From contig JAOULM010000037.1 of NCBI GenBank assembly GCA_029882015.1, positions 1 through 5,358 of the forward strand: a stretch of 5,358 nucleotides of DNA, in the 5' to 3' direction. Positions 4,078-5,358 of this stretch are shown here, in pieces. How positions within the stretch are numbered: the stretch's first letter is position 1; each line of letters starts with the position of its first letter. Source of the stretch: Candidatus Nomurabacteria bacterium. Lineage in GTDB: Bacteria > Patescibacteriota > Minisyncoccia > Phycocordibacterales > UBA1006. A program made the position numbers and the translations under genes. The notes under the pieces were generated by a model. That model did not search any database, had not been told where the DNA came from, and was given only the letters and a program-made list of their open reading frames with translations.

Positions 4078-5358
4078 ATGATTGATACTCAAACAACTTG
4101 GCAATCTGCTCTTATGGAAATAGAGAAAGAAATTTCCAAAGCCAATTTTAACACTTGGTTTAAACAAACCTATATCACAAAAGAAAACGGTGGGGTTGTA
4201 TATGTTGGTGTTCCAAACGCTTTTGCCAAAGAATGGCTTTCAACAAAATACCATAAAGTAATATTAAAATCATTACGTGAGGTCTACCCTGGACTACGTA
4301 ATGTTGAATATACTGTTTCTAAAAATATACCAAAACAAAAACAAACACAATCACCGTTATTAAAAAACCAACCAACAAATGAATTACCCTTGCAGAACCT
4401 ATATATAGATAGGGAAACAAACCTTAACCCACGATATACTTTTGATAATTTTATTATTGGTCCGTTTAACGAATTGGCTTATTCTGCAACCCAAGCAATC
4501 ATACATAAACCTGGTAGCTATAATCCATTATTTATTTATGGGCCAACAGGTCTTGGAAAAACACACTTACTACAATCAGTAGGGAACACATTAAAAAAGA
4601 AATATCCTGAAATAAAAATTTTCTATACTAGTTCAGATAAATTTACAGATGATTATGTAAATTCATTAAAAAATGGACGAATTAATGTTTTCAAAGAAAA
4701 ATATCGTAAATATAATGTTTTAATTATGGATGATGTTCAGTTTTTATCTGGTAGAGAGAAAAGTCAGGAAGAATTATTTCATTTGTTTAATTATCTTTAT
4801 GATAATGGTAAACAAATTGTGTTTTCTTCAGATAAACACCCAAATCATATTCCAATATTGGAAGATCGTCTAAAAACACGTTTTGGTGCTGGTATGATTG
4901 TAGATATTTCTGAACCTGATTATGAATCAAAAATGGCTATTTTAACCACAAAATCAAAAGAATATAGTGTTTTTGCTGATACAGATGCATTGCAACACTT
5001 GGCTCAGAGTATACAAGGTAGTATTCGTGAATTAGAGGGGATTATAAACACAACAGGTATGCAGGCTGAAATAAAAGGAAGAAATTTAAACATTTTAGAG
5101 GTAAAAAATATAATAAAAAACAATATTTCCCCACGAAAAAACACTTCTATACAGGAAATAGTCGAGGTAGTATCGCAATTTTACGATATTGACCCACAAA
5201 CCGTATATGAGAGAACACGTCGCAAGGAAATTGTACGTTGTCGACAGGTCGCAATGTATCTATTACGCGAGGATTTCAATATTTCATATCCAATGATTGG
5301 GCGTAAAATGGGAGGGAAAGACCACACAACAGTAATCCATAGTTGTAATAAAATAAAG
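4078..5358 (+). CDS. dnaA: Chromosomal replication initiator DnaA (3' end cut by window)
   Basis: DnaA is the AAA+ ATPase that binds DnaA boxes, melts oriC and loads the helicase. 427 codons are present with no stop, so only the last few residues should be missing. Domain I (about 1-80) has the Trp8 and Trp27 helical region. A short Gln/Asn/Lys-rich linker (about 83-118) follows. The AAA+ domain starts at YTFDNFIIG, with Walker A GPTGLGKTH at 155-163, Walker B VLIMDDVQFL at 214-223 (Asp218, Asp219), sensor I VFSSDKHP around 248-255, the arginine-finger region RLKTRFGAG at 264-272 and sensor II SIRELEG with Arg317. Domain IV has RRKEIVRCRQVAMYLL at 381-396 and the DNA-binding signature GGKDHTTVIHSCNKI at 412-426. 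The usual Pro before RQ is Cys388. The ATG at 4078 follows an extended -10 promoter; there is no Shine-Dalgarno sequence. The gene is AT-rich. Confidence 0.97.
   Translation, partial: MIDTQTTWQSALMEIEKEISKANFNTWFKQTYITKENGGVVYVGVPNAFAKEWLSTKYHKVILKSLREVYPGLRNVEYTVSKNIPKQKQTQSPLLKNQPTNELPLQNLYIDRETNLNPRYTFDNFIIGPFNELAYSATQAIIHKPGSYNPLFIYGPTGLGKTHLLQSVGNTLKKKYPEIKIFYTSSDKFTDDYVNSLKNGRINVFKEKYRKYNVLIMDDVQFLSGREKSQEELFHLFNYLYDNGKQIVFSSDKHPNHIPILEDRLKTRFGAGMIVDISEPDYESKMAILTTKSKEYSVFADTDALQHLAQSIQGSIRELEGIINTTGMQAEIKGRNLNILEVKNIIKNNISPRKNTSIQEIVEVVSQFYDIDPQTVYERTRRKEIVRCRQVAMYLLREDFNISYPMIGRKMGGKDHTTVIHSCNKIK

Overview
The window looks like a piece of chromosome from a low-GC, compact-genome bacterium, most plausibly a member of the Patescibacteria (Candidate Phyla Radiation). 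This is inference. It rests on the short intergenic spaces, the complete absence of Shine-Dalgarno sequences, promoter -10 boxes placed almost against start codons, TAA as the only stop codon seen, and an rpmH-dnaA locus without the usual rnpA next to rpmH. I cannot name a lineage below that.

Layout. On the minus strand at the left are a class I SAM-dependent methyltransferase (30-686) and a tyrosine recombinase of the XerC/XerD type (1063-1983). Between them is a 376-base gap with no convincing protein gene. It has a plus-strand promoter-like element, at least three stable hairpins and a strong plus-strand intrinsic terminator, so it probably encodes a structured non-coding RNA of about 325 nt. 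From 2089 the plus strand carries a small AT-rich two-helix membrane protein of unknown function, then ribosomal protein S15 (rpsO) and a NYN-domain (LabA/DUF88) putative RNase. Convergent to the NYN gene is ribosomal protein L34 (rpmH, 3602-3763, minus strand). The two are separated by a long, nearly perfect bidirectional terminator that overlaps the rpmH stop codon. Divergent from rpmH is dnaA (4078 onward), which runs off the right edge after 427 codons.

The 314-base AT-rich gap between rpmH and dnaA is the best candidate for the replication origin. It holds a perfect 36-base palindrome and one near-consensus DnaA box. The genes are mostly separate transcription units (each has its own promoter-like element, and several have a terminator touching the stop codon) rather than one operon. 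The shared themes are replication (dnaA, oriC), chromosome maintenance (Xer), translation (S15, L34) and RNA metabolism (NYN, candidate ncRNA).

The points most worth a second look are the unassigned structured RNA locus at about 739-1064, the leaderless or near-leaderless gene architecture, and the long palindrome in the putative origin.
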